DNA from: Cellulophaga sp. Hel_I_12
GTDB taxonomy: Bacteria; Bacteroidota; Bacteroidia; Flavobacteriales; Flavobacteriaceae
Assembly: GCF_000799565.1 (NCBI RefSeq)
Contig: NZ_JUHB01000001.1
Location: 558,001 to 622,000, forward strand
DNA length: 64,000 nt
Direction of reading: 5' to 3'
The notes under the pieces are model-generated. The model worked only from the letters and a program-made list of their open reading frames with translations. It was not told the DNA's origin and ran no database searches. Numbering within the stretch: position 1 is the stretch's first letter; each line of letters starts with the position of its first letter. Below, one piece after another: positions 63,388 to 64,000 of the stretch. Both the position numbers and the translations under genes were made by a program.

Positions 63388-63415
63388 AAAAAGCGGGATA
63401 AGAATCCCGCTTTTT
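63388..63415. terminator. Terminator between the desaturase and DUF4382 genes
   Basis: AAAAAGCGGGAT pairs perfectly with ATCCCGCTTTTT around an AAGA loop. It works on both strands between two convergent genes. Confidence 0.93.
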
Positions 63416-63433
63416 CATATATGAGACAGAATC

Positions 63434-64000
63434 TTATTCTTCCAGCACCAGTTCAAAGTCTTGAACCGTTTTATTAGCTGCGATTATTTGGATTTCTTCA
63501 ATAGTCTGTGCCTTATATGCTTCTTTTTCAACGGCTACAGTGTAAGACCCCGCATTCAATCCCATAATCATATAACCCCCATCGACACCAGAAAAAGTTG
63601 TTGTGTTTAGTGTATCTGCAATAAAGACCGCCACTTGGGCACCTTCCAATCCAACCAGTACGTCTCCTTTCTTTTCTGTAATTATACCCATAAGTGTTCC
63701 GGCTGTTGATAAATTACTAGCCTTGATAACAGGTTTAAAATTAAAACCATTAATATTTGCTGTCCCCCCTTTTGCGACGAAGGATTTGCTTACATCAAAA
63801 TCAAGTAAAAGATCTGAAGTTAATCCACCGTCAACCACAAGCTCTGGTTGTATAAATATTTTGATTCCTGATTGTGATCCACTTGGAACATTTAAATCAT
63901 AGGAAGTACCATCTTTCAGTACTACATTAATTCCCTTTACATACACTCTAATCAAATCGTAAGACCCAACCGGAACATCTATATCTACCAGTGTTTTTGT
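63434..64000 (-). CDS. DUF4382 protein with carboxypeptidase-regulatory-like domain (5' end missing)
   Basis: The gene runs off the right edge. The visible 3' part has the end of a DUF4382 domain (VPVGSYDLIRVYVKGINVVL, then the SGSQSGIKI motif), then a CarboxypepD_reg-like beta-sandwich (GIITEKKGDVLVGLEGAQVA, GGYMIMGLNAGSYTVAVEK) to the C-terminus. Such proteins are envelope lipoproteins in Bacteroidota. An apparent internal TTG start at 63955 is not the real start because the frame stays open to the edge. Confidence 0.88.
   Translation of the reverse strand, partial: TKTLVDIDVPVGSYDLIRVYVKGINVVLKDGTSYDLNVPSGSQSGIKIFIQPELVVDGGLTSDLLLDFDVSKSFVAKGGTANINGFNFKPVIKASNLSTAGTLMGIITEKKGDVLVGLEGAQVAVFIADTLNTTTFSGVDGGYMIMGLNAGSYTVAVEKEAYKAQTIEEIQIIAANKTVQDFELVLEE

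Overview
The window is AT-rich chromosomal DNA of a Bacteroidota bacterium, most likely a marine member of the Flavobacteriaceae. The evidence is a fused E1-alpha/E1-beta 2-oxoacid dehydrogenase, many lipoproteins with short Bacteroidota-style signal sequences, CarboxypepD_reg and TonB-plug modules, DUF families typical of this phylum (DUF6340, DUF4251, DUF4382, DUF1704), and -7 promoter boxes of the Bacteroidota type TANNTTTG in front of several genes. I saw no rRNA, tRNA, CRISPR array, prophage or intact insertion sequence. Genus cannot be fixed from the sequence alone.

0-7 kb: an arsenic operon (thioredoxin-type arsenate reductase and ACR3 exporter) is followed by the remains of a broken ArsR repressor, an OsmC protein, a secreted two-repeat protein, a GNAT enzyme, a dicarboxylate/amino-acid symporter and a DUF1704 metallopeptidase. 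7-22 kb: mainly housekeeping genes. These include a cysteine-rich metal-binding lipoprotein, a MuiA-like protein carrying an inserted TonB-plug module, a DCC thiol oxidoreductase, a MutS2-like ATPase without Smr domain, ung, a lone receiver protein, a minus-strand run (SUI1 factor, DUF1835, nucleoside phosphorylase, substrate-binding protein), an IPNS-like dioxygenase, fused E1, and lipocalin and OmpA lipoproteins. 22.5-28.5 kb: a compact, all-plus-strand type III polyketide cluster (FAD oxidoreductase, methyltransferase, type III PKS, FabI-like reductase, FabZ-like dehydratase, KAS, ACP). It appears able to build its own acyl starter and then extend, methylate and oxidise the product.

28.5-33.6 kb: TerC, a CocE-type peptidase, HPF, small proteins and a guanine-type deaminase. 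33.6-50.5 kb: an accessory-looking stretch with long gene-poor gaps filled by a dispersed, mosaic intergenic repeat family, a decayed IS1595-like transposase and a ParDE toxin-antitoxin pair. Its centre is a two-gene minus-strand unit encoding unrecognised 858- and 933-residue proteins. The second has a hydrophobic core and a C-terminal pattern resembling a PD-(D/E)XK nuclease. This is the best candidate here for an undescribed system.

50.5-64 kb: a PQQ-type propeller protein, a FadH-like dienoyl-CoA reductase, a GAF histidine kinase with a clear promoter, a lipoprotein-anchored methyltransferase, and a four-gene electrophile-detoxification operon (DJ-1/PfpI, Old Yellow Enzyme, OsmC, zinc alcohol dehydrogenase). 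A perfect TTGAT-N4-ATCAA Crp/Fnr-type box lies in front of that operon, next to a Crp/Fnr gene. A second Crp/Fnr gene, a fatty-acid desaturase with a clear promoter, and the 3' end of a DUF4382 protein close the window.
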